From Pseudomonas sp. QS1027 (GTDB lineage Bacteria > Pseudomonadota > Gammaproteobacteria > Pseudomonadales > Pseudomonadaceae), in NCBI RefSeq assembly GCF_002814235.1, contig NZ_PHSU01000034.1, positions 1-64,000 on the forward strand: a stretch of 64,000 nucleotides of DNA, read 5' to 3'. Made by a program: the position numbers and the translations under genes. Under the pieces are notes generated by a model that worked only from the letters and a program-made list of their open reading frames with translations, did no database searches and was not told the origin of the DNA. Positions 1 to 7,744 of this stretch are shown piece after piece. Each line of letters begins with the position of its first letter. Within the stretch, counting starts at the first letter, position 1.

Positions 1-399
1 ATGACTTGGCCGGACGAATACCATATTGAGGCAAAAATGTACGCCACATTGGGGACATCTATTTTGTAGTAGTGTTTTGTGCCAGGGACATACAGTGTTT
101 AGGGTTAGGTCCCAGCTCTCCATGCAATGTTTTTTTTCGGCTAGGCATCGAATACAGATTTTTGGAGCGTTACACGACCACGTTTTATTTGTGGTTCTGG
201 AGATCAAGCTTTCATAGGCGTATACCCACGTTGGTGGATAGGGGGGCTCTGAGAAGGGGCATAGCTGGGCTGTGTGAAGCTCCTCAAGATAGGTGAGGAT
301 GTCTGAAATTCTCAGATAGTTTGCACTGGCTAGCCGGCTGAGAAAATTCGCTAAACTCTCGCCGGGAATGATCAGTGGATGTACTGGTAAGGCAAGCAT
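1..399 (-). CDS. second TniQ/TnsD-family protein, 3' part off the window
   Basis: An open frame starts at an ATG at 399 and stays open for 133 codons to the left edge, so only the N-terminal part is present. An AGGAGAG ribosome-binding site lies 6 bases upstream, in the 11-bp gap after the first tniQ. The N-terminus carries the TniQ-type 'PGESLANFLSRLA' motif (residues 12-24). It is followed by a zinc-finger-like region with CIRC (82-85), VCPWH (103-107) and CPQCG (115-119). TniQ/TnsD proteins are target selectors of Tn7-like transposons and pass the target site to the AAA+ regulator TnsC. The spacing says it is co-transcribed with tnsABC. I infer that this is the second target selector of the element; whether it is a TnsD-type homing protein or a Cascade-associated TniQ cannot be told from this part. 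Confidence 0.85.
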   Translation of the reverse strand, partial: MLALPVHPLIIPGESLANFLSRLASANYLRISDILTYLEELHTAQLCPFSEPPYPPTWVYAYESLISRTTNKTWSCNAPKICIRCLAEKKHCMESWDLTLNTVCPWHKTLLQNRCPQCGVHFCLNMVFVRPSH

Positions 400-410
400 C
401 TTAATCTCTC

Positions 411-1475
411 CTAATTGGAGGAGATGCTCCAGGCATCACGGTTTTTCAGAAAGCTTTCGATACCCGATAGCACAAGTCGACACCATTTTGGTTGTGCGTT
501 GGCAGGGATGATGCCTGTTACATGAGAAATGCTGTTGTAAACGTTAGCAGGAGTCTCACCGTAGGATCGAAAGCTACGCGAAGACGCTAGTAATTTATGA
601 AACCCGACAGGCCAGTTAAGCAGTGCGTTGGTTGATTTTATGTAGGATCGTTTGGTGTGCTTCAGATTGACGACCCTACGGCTCAAGCTGAGAAACGTGG
701 TGCCGGGATCGTTTGTGAGGGCGCCCAAAAACGTAAGGAGCTCTAGCATATCCAGTAATTCCAGTGACAGAAATTCGTCTGAGTAACAAACGCTGCTCAG
801 AGGGGTGTTTTGCCCGGTAAATTTATGGACGAGTATCCTGCTCATTTCGTACAGAGCTTCAGAACAGCGAGTTGAACCCAACTTTGATAGATCAGCACCG
901 CATGGGCAGCAGTTATAGCTGGGCCGTCCCCCGGTTAAAGGGGCGTCACAGGTAGGGCAACTGTCTATGAGCAAGCACTTATGGCTTTCACAGGCGGAAA
1001 AAGGGGCCAGCATCCAGTAGGCCTTTCCGTAAGAGAATTCATTAAGGCAATCGAGGCACACCCTACAGGTCGTTAGCGCGAGGTGTTTGCTCGGTAGGGT
1101 ATGCCCGTAAAGTTTGACCGTTGACCTGCTTGTCAGCGTAGGGACCGCAGGTGACAGAGCATTTAGGTCTTGGCCGATCGCAATGCTTAGCTGCAAATGC
1201 CGTTTGATCGACATCAATCCATTCTCCGGTAGCATTAAAGAGCGTTTCAGTGTGGAGATACCCGTGAGATGATTCATAGCTGCCGCACGAAATAGCAGGC
1301 TTTCTAGGCTCTCCCACGGAAGCAATAATGTTTTTATGAGCAAATTGATAGTAGGGGTTGTGTGCTTTTCGTAGGCAGCCTGCATTTTGTATTGCGCAGC
1401 CAACTGCCGAGCTTCTTCTTCCTCCCGCAATGCTAGGGCTTGCTGATCATGGAGTGCAGTATTTGTATATGGCAT
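411..1475 (-). CDS. tniQ: TniQ-family target-selection protein
   Basis: This is a 354-residue protein. The start at 1475 is chosen because AAGGAC lies 7 bases upstream and the gene then follows the tnsC stop by 13 bases. Residues 30-60 include 'LLPWESLESLLFRAA', which resembles the TniQ N-terminal motif. Midway there is a dense cysteine cluster with CRVCLDC, a CESH element, CPTC and CCPCG, the zinc-binding pattern of TniQ/TnsD. In this family the protein recognises the target DNA, or a partner bound there, and recruits TnsC. It is the fourth gene of a minus-strand tnsA-tnsB-tnsC-tniQ array and is followed by another TniQ-type gene. An N-terminal charged stretch (EEEEARQLAAQ) precedes the conserved part and is unusual. 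Family assignment is firm; the target site is unknown. Confidence 0.85.
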   Translation of the reverse strand: MPYTNTALHDQQALALREEEEARQLAAQYKMQAAYEKHTTPTINLLIKTLLLPWESLESLLFRAAAMNHLTGISTLKRSLMLPENGLMSIKRHLQLSIAIGQDLNALSPAVPTLTSRSTVKLYGHTLPSKHLALTTCRVCLDCLNEFSYGKAYWMLAPFSACESHKCLLIDSCPTCDAPLTGGRPSYNCCPCGADLSKLGSTRCSEALYEMSRILVHKFTGQNTPLSSVCYSDEFLSLELLDMLELLTFLGALTNDPGTTFLSLSRRVVNLKHTKRSYIKSTNALLNWPVGFHKLLASSRSFRSYGETPANVYNSISHVTGIIPANAQPKWCRLVLSGIESFLKNRDAWSISSN

Positions 1476-1488
1476 GATAAATGTCCTT

Positions 1489-2433
1489 TTATTGTTGGTT
1501 ATTGTCGACACCATTGAATGGCTCGTTGTGTTCGATGAGTGCACGGAAATTGAATAGGGGGCTGAAGGGGTTGCGATCGTCGCTTACATTGCTCCAGACC
1601 TCATCTTTAAACGCTTGTGAAAAAACCTCGAGCGTGATCCCTTCAAGATTGTTTTTGATGGAAATGTGCACTGCTCGATCAATGATCTTTACCAGGTAGT
1701 CAATCAATCCGTATGATGCATAGTAGAAGCGTTGAATCATTTCACTGGTCGTCAAACTGATCGATTGAACACCGATAACACCCTCAAGTGTTTTTAGTAA
1801 CGTGAGGAAATCAGTTGAGGATTTCTTTGAGATTTTGAAGCGGTCAAAGTCAATTGTTGCGGAGAATCGTCGTCTCAGTTGTTGATCGTTATTAAGGATT
1901 TCTTGAGTACTGCGCATGCCGATCAGTACCACAGCTACGCCAGTATTGTTCATCAGGTGTTTAATCCAATTACTGGCTTCATTTGTATTGCGCAGGCGAT
2001 CGACAATGTGCTGTACTTCATCGAAAATAATCAACTCAGTCCCAAGGTCCTTAAGCAGTCCAATGATTCGGAGCAGTTTGAATTCTGCTGAGTGGCTTCG
2101 CGTTTTTGCAAAGGCGTCTCCCAACCCTTCCAGAAATGTTTCTCCCATCGATTTAAGCGTAGGCTTTGAGGGTAGCTCCATATAAATAGTCATGAATTTA
2201 TGGCCGTCGACCGCTAACTGTCGCCTGTCCGAAATTAGTTTCTTTATCATCGTACTCTTTCCGGCCCCACTAGGGCCGCAAATGAGGAGGCCTTTAGCTT
2301 TTCCCGAATACTTGGTGTCATAAATGACTTCATCCACCCGAGATAAAGTATTCTCGATTTGTGGTGTAGTAATAAATTGTTTGCTCAGCCTAGTTATCTG
2401 TGCTGCGGCAGTTAGCTTGCTCATGTCAGTCAT
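1489..2433 (-). CDS. tnsC: TnsC-like AAA+ ATPase, transposition regulator
   Basis: This is a 314-residue AAA+ ATPase. Walker A is GPSGAGKST (residues 53-61) and Walker B is 'ELIIFDEVQHI'. 'RNTNEASNWIKHLMNNTG' and the later 'RRRFSATIDFDRF' fit the sensor and arginine-finger regions of TnsC/TniB ATPases. TnsC couples the target selectors (TniQ/TnsD) to the TnsAB transposase. The start at 2433 is chosen because the reading frame overlaps the tnsB stop by 8 bases (ATGACTGA arrangement), which suggests translational coupling; a start three codons later is also possible. A longer open frame upstream overlaps the tnsB coding end and is less likely. The gene sits between tnsB and tniQ in the expected operon order. 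Confidence 0.9.
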   Translation of the reverse strand: MTDMSKLTAAAQITRLSKQFITTPQIENTLSRVDEVIYDTKYSGKAKGLLICGPSGAGKSTMIKKLISDRRQLAVDGHKFMTIYMELPSKPTLKSMGETFLEGLGDAFAKTRSHSAEFKLLRIIGLLKDLGTELIIFDEVQHIVDRLRNTNEASNWIKHLMNNTGVAVVLIGMRSTQEILNNDQQLRRRFSATIDFDRFKISKKSSTDFLTLLKTLEGVIGVQSISLTTSEMIQRFYYASYGLIDYLVKIIDRAVHISIKNNLEGITLEVFSQAFKDEVWSNVSDDRNPFSPLFNFRALIEHNEPFNGVDNNQQ

Positions 2434-4375
2434 CCTGTGATGAAATGATTTGAACCGGAAATAGCGACGGTGAATTGAAGCTTTGGACTTCAAGTAAGGG
2501 CGCTTCAAACGGCGATGGCAGTGCTACCAATTGTTGCTCGGTTGAGCGTTCATCTAGAGCCATTTTCCTTTTGGCCGCCTCGCGTCTGACTCGCAGTTTA
2601 TTGGAGTGTCGGGCTTCTTTAATTTCTCCACGGATATGGTGATAAGCTTGTTGAATTGCCTCATGGTTGATCACGTTTAGATTCTCGGCCTTGGCAATTT
2701 TTTTTGCGCTGTTGTAAATGTCACGACTCATTCCAATAAAACGCCTGTCCTTAGCGGGGACCTCAAAAAATATATTTCGAAACTGATCGTGCACCCAAAT
2801 GTGACCGAGTTCGTCACGGTATCTAATTTGTACTTTTTTTTCTTCACCTAGTTTGATGCGCAGAGCCGCTAGGTCTTCGCAGTGATAGATAATATTATTT
2901 AACTGAATGCCATATGGTTGGAGAGTGACGACTTTTCTAGGGGATAATGTTGTCTCCAGGGAGTCAAGATCAGCCGGCATCTGAATGACACGTGTCCGCT
3001 CCATTGATTTCCATACGTCCATAGGGGTTCTTGAGGCAAGGCCTTTGTGGGGCATTTGGTGGTAGATATCGACTATCCATTTAATGAGCGCAGACTCCAG
3101 GGTACTTAGTGTCAAACAAGCGTGTTTCTCTGACCGGTAATCTGCGCGGTCCTTTATATTTGAGAAGGTTGTACCAGGTAGGGTGTGAATAAGCCCCATA
3201 TTCAGGGTCCGAAAAAAGCGCTCGACGGCCCCTTTCATTTGAGGCCCACGAGAACGAGGAAACATAATCTCTATGCCCATTTCAGTAAACGCAGTGATCA
3301 AATTATCAGCATGAAATTCGGCAGCGTTATCAGGGACAATACGTAGGGGGAGGCCATGTGCAGGCCAATAATTTTTGACTTTAGGATACCTCGCCAGCCA
3401 CGCAGCTTTAGGAGTAATGGCTTTTTCGATTACGCACAGCACGCTTTCAGTATTAGGGGCAGAAAAGTGTATCCAGTAAGCCATGATCATTCTGCTATAA
3501 CGATCTATTACGATAGTAAGATAAGGGCGGCCAATCACCAGGCCCGTGTCGGGGTCCACGAGGGTTACGTCGAGTACTGTGTGGTCAATTTCCCATCGGT
3601 CAAGAATGTTGCTTACGAATAGTTGCCCAACAGACTTCGGGAATCTTTTATCTGCGACATGCCTGCCGTTTTTATTAAGCTCAACATCGTAAGGGTCTAG
3701 TTTTTTGATATAGCGTCGCACAGAGGATTCTGAGGGCAACTTTGGGTGCGCAGATGGCAAACTCCTAGAGTTTTGGTCACGAATTCGACGTGCTAGCTCT
3801 TCATGCACCTGAGTTACAGGGATTCTTTCTGGCACAAAATAGATACAGTTCAAAATATCCAAGAGCAGTTCTTCCAGCTCTGGAGTAAATACAGTGGACC
3901 TTCCTTTCTTGGTGTGCAAGGGGACCAGTTTGATGATGCTGTTGTTCAGGAATCTACGGTACCAACGTCTTACGGTAATTGCAGAGGGTGGACCTTTCTT
4001 ATCGTTAAATTCTTTAGCAAGTGCGGTAAGCTGTTTGTTTAAGTTTTTTCTATTCGGAAGAGTGCTTGTCTCAGATGTGATGGCGTCAATGTAGCGTTTA
4101 CGGCGCAGTGCCTCCTCGGAATGTTTTGTCGGAAAGCACGTAAGGTCTGGTGCAACGTTACGTACATAGGGAATCTTGCCTAAGTGGGCTTGATCCGTGT
4201 CGATTGTGATTTCACGTGCTTCATAAAGTTTGTAAAATTCTCTTGTTGAGAAATTTGTGGGCTCCCCGTACTCGTCTTTAAATATTAAGCTGTGGTTTAT
4301 GCTTTTTCCCATAAAGCGCATTGGCCGGTCTTCGTAGCGCACGATTAACGAAGGCTTAAGAGAAAATGTTTTCAT
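2426..4375 (-). CDS. tnsB: TnsB-like DDE transposase (rve integrase fold)
   Basis: This is a 649-residue transposase of the TnsB/TniA/MuA type. The catalytic triad can be placed at D264 (WEIDHT), D349 (IVPDNAAEF) and E385 (KGAVERFF), with 35 residues between the second Asp and the Glu. N-terminal residues 80-240 form helix-turn-helix-like regions (for example 'SAITVRRWYRRF') that bind transposon ends in this family. TnsB makes the 3' cuts and does strand transfer. GGAGG lies 9 bases before the ATG, and the start overlaps the tnsA stop by 20 bases. The coding sequence is visibly richer in A+T than the core genes to the right, consistent with transfer. No frameshift is seen, so the transposase looks intact. 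Confidence 0.93.
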   Translation of the reverse strand: MKTFSLKPSLIVRYEDRPMRFMGKSINHSLIFKDEYGEPTNFSTREFYKLYEAREITIDTDQAHLGKIPYVRNVAPDLTCFPTKHSEEALRRKRYIDAITSETSTLPNRKNLNKQLTALAKEFNDKKGPPSAITVRRWYRRFLNNSIIKLVPLHTKKGRSTVFTPELEELLLDILNCIYFVPERIPVTQVHEELARRIRDQNSRSLPSAHPKLPSESSVRRYIKKLDPYDVELNKNGRHVADKRFPKSVGQLFVSNILDRWEIDHTVLDVTLVDPDTGLVIGRPYLTIVIDRYSRMIMAYWIHFSAPNTESVLCVIEKAITPKAAWLARYPKVKNYWPAHGLPLRIVPDNAAEFHADNLITAFTEMGIEIMFPRSRGPQMKGAVERFFRTLNMGLIHTLPGTTFSNIKDRADYRSEKHACLTLSTLESALIKWIVDIYHQMPHKGLASRTPMDVWKSMERTRVIQMPADLDSLETTLSPRKVVTLQPYGIQLNNIIYHCEDLAALRIKLGEEKKVQIRYRDELGHIWVHDQFRNIFFEVPAKDRRFIGMSRDIYNSAKKIAKAENLNVINHEAIQQAYHHIRGEIKEARHSNKLRVRREAAKRKMALDERSTEQQLVALPSPFEAPLLEVQSFNSPSLFPVQIISSQDD

Positions 4376-4994
4376 GGCGATGACCTCCGGTCAAATAGAC
4401 CTCTGTAGTTGCGCAAATTGGGTTTTGTAGATTTATCCCGATATAGCCTAATCCGAGAAGCCGCCAAGCCTCTTGCGGCCCAAGCGTTTGTATTAGGTCG
4501 TTTAATGACGCTGGCGGATGGTGCCTGAACTTGTATTTAAGCTCTTCATGGTATGACCCTGTTATATCCGGTCCACGCCGGTGGTACATCAATGTTAAAA
4601 GAGTATCTGCCATTGGGGTCGCAAGAATCAGCTTCTCGGTAGCGATATGAAACCTGCGGTTTGTACTTTCAAAGTGCGTGTTTAATGCGTCAATTTTGAG
4701 TTTAACTTTATGATTTAGAAGCCGTATCGATGGTTTGACTTCAAACCATCCTATGGTCCCGTCCACAAAGTTTACGCGCACGTCAGGTATGTATTTTGTT
4801 CTGAGGCCACCCATGATGAAAATTTCAAGCGACGGCTGTACTTCATAAGTGAGGACTAATGGTGATAGCTCTAGGAGTCTAAGGAAGCTGGCTTCCAGCT
4901 GTGACTCCCAGGCAACAGGGCACCCGTTCTTACGAGATGGGTGATATCCCCTTGAGTGGTTAGATCTTCGGGTTACTACTTTACGTACAGGCAT
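4356..4994 (-). CDS. tnsA: TnsA-like endonuclease
   Basis: This is a 212-residue protein from the ATG at 4994, which has GAGGGAG 7 bases upstream; the frame stays open 54 codons further but without a convincing ribosome site. The restriction-endonuclease-like core of TnsA is visible: an early Glu in 'LEASFLRLLE' (E34), D71 in 'YIPDVRV' and the E85-V-K87 pair in 'WFEVKPS'. TnsA cuts the 5' ends of the transposon, allowing cut-and-paste movement together with TnsB; elements without TnsA usually form cointegrates. Its presence makes this Tn7-like and not Tn5053/Tn402-like. It is the first gene of the array, so by analogy with Tn7 the nearby transposon end should lie to its right (about 5.0-5.7 kb). 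Confidence 0.9.
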   Translation of the reverse strand: MPVRKVVTRRSNHSRGYHPSRKNGCPVAWESQLEASFLRLLELSPLVLTYEVQPSLEIFIMGGLRTKYIPDVRVNFVDGTIGWFEVKPSIRLLNHKVKLKIDALNTHFESTNRRFHIATEKLILATPMADTLLTLMYHRRGPDITGSYHEELKYKFRHHPPASLNDLIQTLGPQEAWRLLGLGYIGINLQNPICATTEVYLTGGHRHENIFS

Positions 4995-5636
4995 CTGTAA
5001 CTCCCTCACAAGCAAGCGAATGCGTAACGCTCGGCAAGCGAATTGATGCGGGAACTTTCGACAGGCAACACTTTCCCGTCGAGTAGCCTCGCTGAAATCG
5101 AAGGTATGGGAGGGGGTTGACAGATGGCAAAAAAAGGAAGAAATTACGAGCACCACACGAGTAACCGTTTTTCTTTCTTTGCCGCGGTCTTAACCCCTCA
5201 AGGTTGGCCGCGTTTTACATTTTCAAATCTCCTTTCCTCAAAAATCCAAACTATGAGTCTAAGGCTCATTTTTGAATTTATTCGTTTTTGTGACGAGCGG
5301 TTTTGTTGTTCGTCGCTGTTTTTAATTTCTCTCAAATAGCATTCATAACACGTACTGATAATTCTAGATGCATCGGTTCGTACCTTGCACGTGTCTGTAG
5401 CGTTCAAAGATAGCGGTAAGATTCGGGTTCACACCGAAAGGTTTGAGTATCTGTAGACGCGTTGCGGCAGGAGCATTTTTGATACGACTACAGTGGGCGC
5501 GCCAACATGTGGGGATCTTATGATAACGAAAACATGTATGACAATAACTTTCTTTGGTTTTTGTGGGCGTAATTTTTTGTTTACGCTTCATTTATTTGTT
5601 ACATGACTCTTCGTGGCTAATTATTTTTTGGTGTTT
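4995..5636. other. AT-rich spacer upstream of tnsA, expected place of a transposon end
   Basis: The stretch is much richer in A+T than the core genome and holds no confidently assignable gene. A minus-strand frame at 5364-5591 encodes 75 residues with cysteines in CHTC and CWRAHC, which could be a small zinc-binding protein. It lacks a recognisable ribosome site, and a second frame beginning at a TTG at 5407 continues with another CYEC motif, as if one gene had been frameshifted. By analogy with Tn7, TnsB-binding repeats should lie here; by eye I see short similar AT-rich segments but no clear 20-22-bp repeat set. Confidence 0.4.
5364..5591 (-). CDS. possible small cysteine-rich protein, unrecognised
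   Basis: A 75-residue frame begins MKRKQKITPTKTKE. It contains C17-HT-C20 and C29-WRAH-C34, which could bind one zinc ion. The remainder ('LKPFGVNPNLTAIFERYRHV') has no motif I recognise. No good ribosome-binding site precedes the ATG. The frame is compatible with being a cargo or regulatory gene at the transposon edge, but it may be a chance frame in AT-rich DNA. A -1/+1 shift near its end would extend it into a frame containing CYEC, so a broken longer gene is an alternative. Confidence 0.3.
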   Translation of the reverse strand: MKRKQKITPTKTKESYCHTCFRYHKIPTCWRAHCSRIKNAPAATRLQILKPFGVNPNLTAIFERYRHVQGTNRCI

Positions 5637-5669
5637 GTATGTGGACTCCACAGTGTGGAGTCCACATAC
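5637..5669. repeat. 33-bp perfect palindrome (16-bp arms, 1-bp centre)
   Basis: The arm GTATGTGGACTCCACA at 5637-5652 is repeated as its exact reverse complement at 5654-5669. Each arm itself contains the 13-bp near-palindrome TGTGGACTCCACA. There is no T-run on either side, so a rho-independent terminator is unlikely. It may be an operator or a transposon terminus (Tn7-like ends begin TGT), but the other end of the element is outside the window, so this cannot be settled here. Confidence 0.8.
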
Positions 5670-5680
5670 GCATCGTTAAG

Positions 5681-5827
5681 TTATTCGTGTTGTTTTCTAT
5701 AGACTTTATTGACGTAGAACTGTGCTTTTTTGAATGTCCAAGTAAGGGGGCGCCAGTACAAACCCCAGCTTCCGCGAGCGCCTTTGCGAAACTCGCCCCA
5801 GAATGTCATCTCTTCACTTTTGTCCAT
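5681..5827 (-). CDS. small basic aromatic protein, unrecognised
   Basis: A 48-residue frame starts at the ATG at 5827, with AGGTGA 6 bases upstream. The product is basic and rich in Trp, Tyr and Phe ('WGEFRKGARGSWGLYWRP', then 'FKKAQFYVNKVYRK'). I do not recognise a family. The frame is open a further 32 codons upstream, but no ribosome site supports a longer form. It ends 11 bases from the palindrome at 5637-5669. It may be a transposon-edge cargo gene or a core small protein; its base composition is between that of the transposon and that of fecI. Confidence 0.4.
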   Translation of the reverse strand: MDKSEEMTFWGEFRKGARGSWGLYWRPLTWTFKKAQFYVNKVYRKQHE

Positions 5828-6122
5828 TGACGTCACCTCGAAAGCTTGATGCTTCGTATCTGAGGTTAGGTCCAGGATCGGCTGGTATCCAGTGGTTTTA
5901 AGGCTTTCGGACAGACGTTTCAAATGAGAGATGGACTGTCGCCATCACGTTTCCTCTGCGCACGCTTTACAGAAAATCAATCAGTTAGGAGAACTTTTGG
6001 ATCATTTATTTGAAAGAAGTCTCATCTTTTTTGAATGACTACAGACAGGCGAGCACTGGAATGAATTGCAGCTATTAATAGGAAGCATTACTATTCACGC
6101 CCCGCCTTCATAGCCCATCGCC
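5828..6122. other. intergenic region before fecI
   Basis: No gene is seen. Near the right end, AATAG and CTATT arms flank nine bases (6079-6097), which overlaps only about half of the Fur consensus. Because fecI genes are normally Fur-repressed, this is a weak candidate operator. A GTTAGGAGAAC stretch at about 5981-5991 looks like a ribosome site but no extended frame follows it. Confidence 0.35.
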
Positions 6123-6623
6123 ATGAATCTCCAGCCACCCCGCAGACCCGGCTTTTTCGAGCATTACGAAGAGTTGATCGGTACCTGGACCCGCCGGCTG
6201 AGAAACCGTCAGCAAGCCGAGGACCTGGCCCACGATACCTTTGTGCGGGTGCTGGAAAGCAACGCCGCCAGCGTCGAGCAACCACGGGCCTATCTGCACC
6301 AGACCGCGCGCAATATCGCGGTGGATACCTATCGCCGCGAAGACCGGCGCGGGACCCTGGAACTGGAAGCGATTCACCACAGCGCGCCGCCCACCGGCGA
6401 CCCGGAGCATTTCATGCACGCCATCCAGCTTGCCGACTCCATCGAGCGGGCCCTGGGCGAGTTGCCCGTCAATTGTCGCAAGGCCTTTGTCTGGCAGAAG
6501 ATCGAGGGCCTGACCCAGGCGGAGATCGCCGAGCGCCTCGGGCTGTCCAAGAATATGGTGGAGAAGTATATGATTCGCACCCTGCGGCATCTGCGCGAGC
6601 GCCTGGATGGAGCGGATCAATGA
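6123..6623 (+). CDS. fecI: FecI-type ECF sigma factor
   Basis: This is a 166-residue sigma factor. Region 2 is 'FEHYEELIGTWTRRLRNRQQAEDLAHDTFVRVLE' split by the typical DLAHDTF motif, and region 4 ends in 'GLTQAEIAERLGLSKNMVEKYM', a helix-turn-helix for the -35 element. ECF sigma factors of this iron-starvation group direct RNA polymerase to one TonB-dependent receptor operon after a signal from the receptor passes through FecR. The next genes are fecR and fecA in the order fecI-fecR-fecA. No strong Shine-Dalgarno precedes the ATG. The length is normal for the family. Iron (Fur) control is expected from the family, but only a weak Fur-like site is seen upstream. Confidence 0.93.
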   Translation: MNLQPPRRPGFFEHYEELIGTWTRRLRNRQQAEDLAHDTFVRVLESNAASVEQPRAYLHQTARNIAVDTYRREDRRGTLELEAIHHSAPPTGDPEHFMHAIQLADSIERALGELPVNCRKAFVWQKIEGLTQAEIAERLGLSKNMVEKYMIRTLRHLRERLDGADQ

Positions 6624-6663
6624 AGGACAAGGCGATGCAAACTCCACCCGGACAGGACTTTCC

Positions 6664-7647
6664 ATGATGGATACCCGTGATTGCCCACGCGATCCAGCCA
6701 CGGTTCGCGATGAGGCCGCCACCTGGTTCGTACGGGTCCAGGAGGCGTCGTTGAGCGCCGGGCAACAGGCCGAGTTCGACGCCTGGCGCCATGAGCATCC
6801 GTTGCATCAGGATGAGTTCGACTTGCTCCAGGGACTCTGGAGCGCCACCGACCTGCTGCCCCAGGCACGTTTGCAGGCGCTCTGCGACGAGCCCCCGGCG
6901 CGGCTCAAGCGCCGGCCGCTGCTGCGTTATGCGGTGGCCGCCGGGGTGGTCGCGGTGGCCTTGGGCCTGGGGCTGTTCAGTGGCCTGAATCATCCGGCGC
7001 CCTATGACGCGACCTTTGCCAGCGTGCTCGGTGAGCGGCGGCATGTGGCCTTGCCCGACGGTTCGATTATCGACCTGAACAGCCGTAGCCGGGTCCGTGT
7101 GCATTACCAGCGTGACCGCCGTGAGGTCGAGCTGGAGCAGGGCGAGGCGATGTTCAGTGTCGAGCACGACAGCAGCCGGCCGTTCGTGGTCCAGGCCGGG
7201 GTCGGCAAGGTCACGGTCACCGGCACGCGCTTCGATGTGCGCCGCGATCCGGCGCAGACCCGCGTAGTGGTCGAGGCGGGCACGGTGAAGGTCCAGGGCC
7301 GCGATGCGGCGGACGGGGATTTCGTCAACCTCACGGCGGGCCAGGGTACCCGGGTCGATGAGCAGGGCCGGGTCGCCGTGGCTGAAGCGGTGAATGCCGA
7401 CGAACTCACGGCCTGGCGCAGCGGCAAGCTGGTCTTCAACAATGCCCGCCTCAGCGATGTGGTGCAGGAAGTCTCGCGTTATCGGGACAAGCCCCTGGGT
7501 GTCGCTTCTGCGGCCGTGGGCAATCTGCGCTTGACCAGCGTGTTCAAGGTCAACGATACCGAGGCCCTGCTCAGGGCCTTGCCGAGCATCCTGCCGGTGG
7601 CCGTCAGGACCCGTGCCGACGGTGCCCAGGAAATAATTGCAAAATAG
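6664..7647 (+). CDS. fecR: FecR-type anti-sigma/sigma regulator
   Basis: This is a 327-residue single-pass inner-membrane protein. The start at 6664 (ATGATG) has AGGA about 8 bases upstream. The N-terminal cytoplasmic part has the FecR 'AATWFVRVQ' sigma-binding motif and a second block 'FDAWRHEHPLHQDEFD'. One hydrophobic segment (roughly residues 85-105, 'YAVAAGVVAVALGLGLF') is followed by the periplasmic FecR domain with 'LPDGSIIDLNSRSRVRVHY' and 'VTGTRFDVRRD'. It senses the ligand-loaded receptor through its C-terminal STN-binding part and activates FecI. It follows fecI by 40 bases. Confidence 0.93.
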   Translation: MMDTRDCPRDPATVRDEAATWFVRVQEASLSAGQQAEFDAWRHEHPLHQDEFDLLQGLWSATDLLPQARLQALCDEPPARLKRRPLLRYAVAAGVVAVALGLGLFSGLNHPAPYDATFASVLGERRHVALPDGSIIDLNSRSRVRVHYQRDRREVELEQGEAMFSVEHDSSRPFVVQAGVGKVTVTGTRFDVRRDPAQTRVVVEAGTVKVQGRDAADGDFVNLTAGQGTRVDEQGRVAVAEAVNADELTAWRSGKLVFNNARLSDVVQEVSRYRDKPLGVASAAVGNLRLTSVFKVNDTEALLRALPSILPVAVRTRADGAQEIIAK

Positions 7648-7744
7648 ATTCAGGTTTTTTTCGAGTTCTTCGTCTTCTTGTCCAACTGCAACTGGTTTGC
7701 ATTAACAACCGCATGCATTTGCGAACAACAGGACAAGGTCAGAC

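Noticed and set aside
1..5669. CRISPR array or cas genes near the Tn7-like genes
   Set aside because: No regularly spaced repeats and no Cas motifs are visible in this part; they could exist beyond the left edge, but nothing here shows them.
6079..6097. Fur box in front of fecI
   Set aside because: Only about 10 of 19 positions match the consensus, so I do not call it as a feature of its own, although Fur control of fecI is expected from the family.
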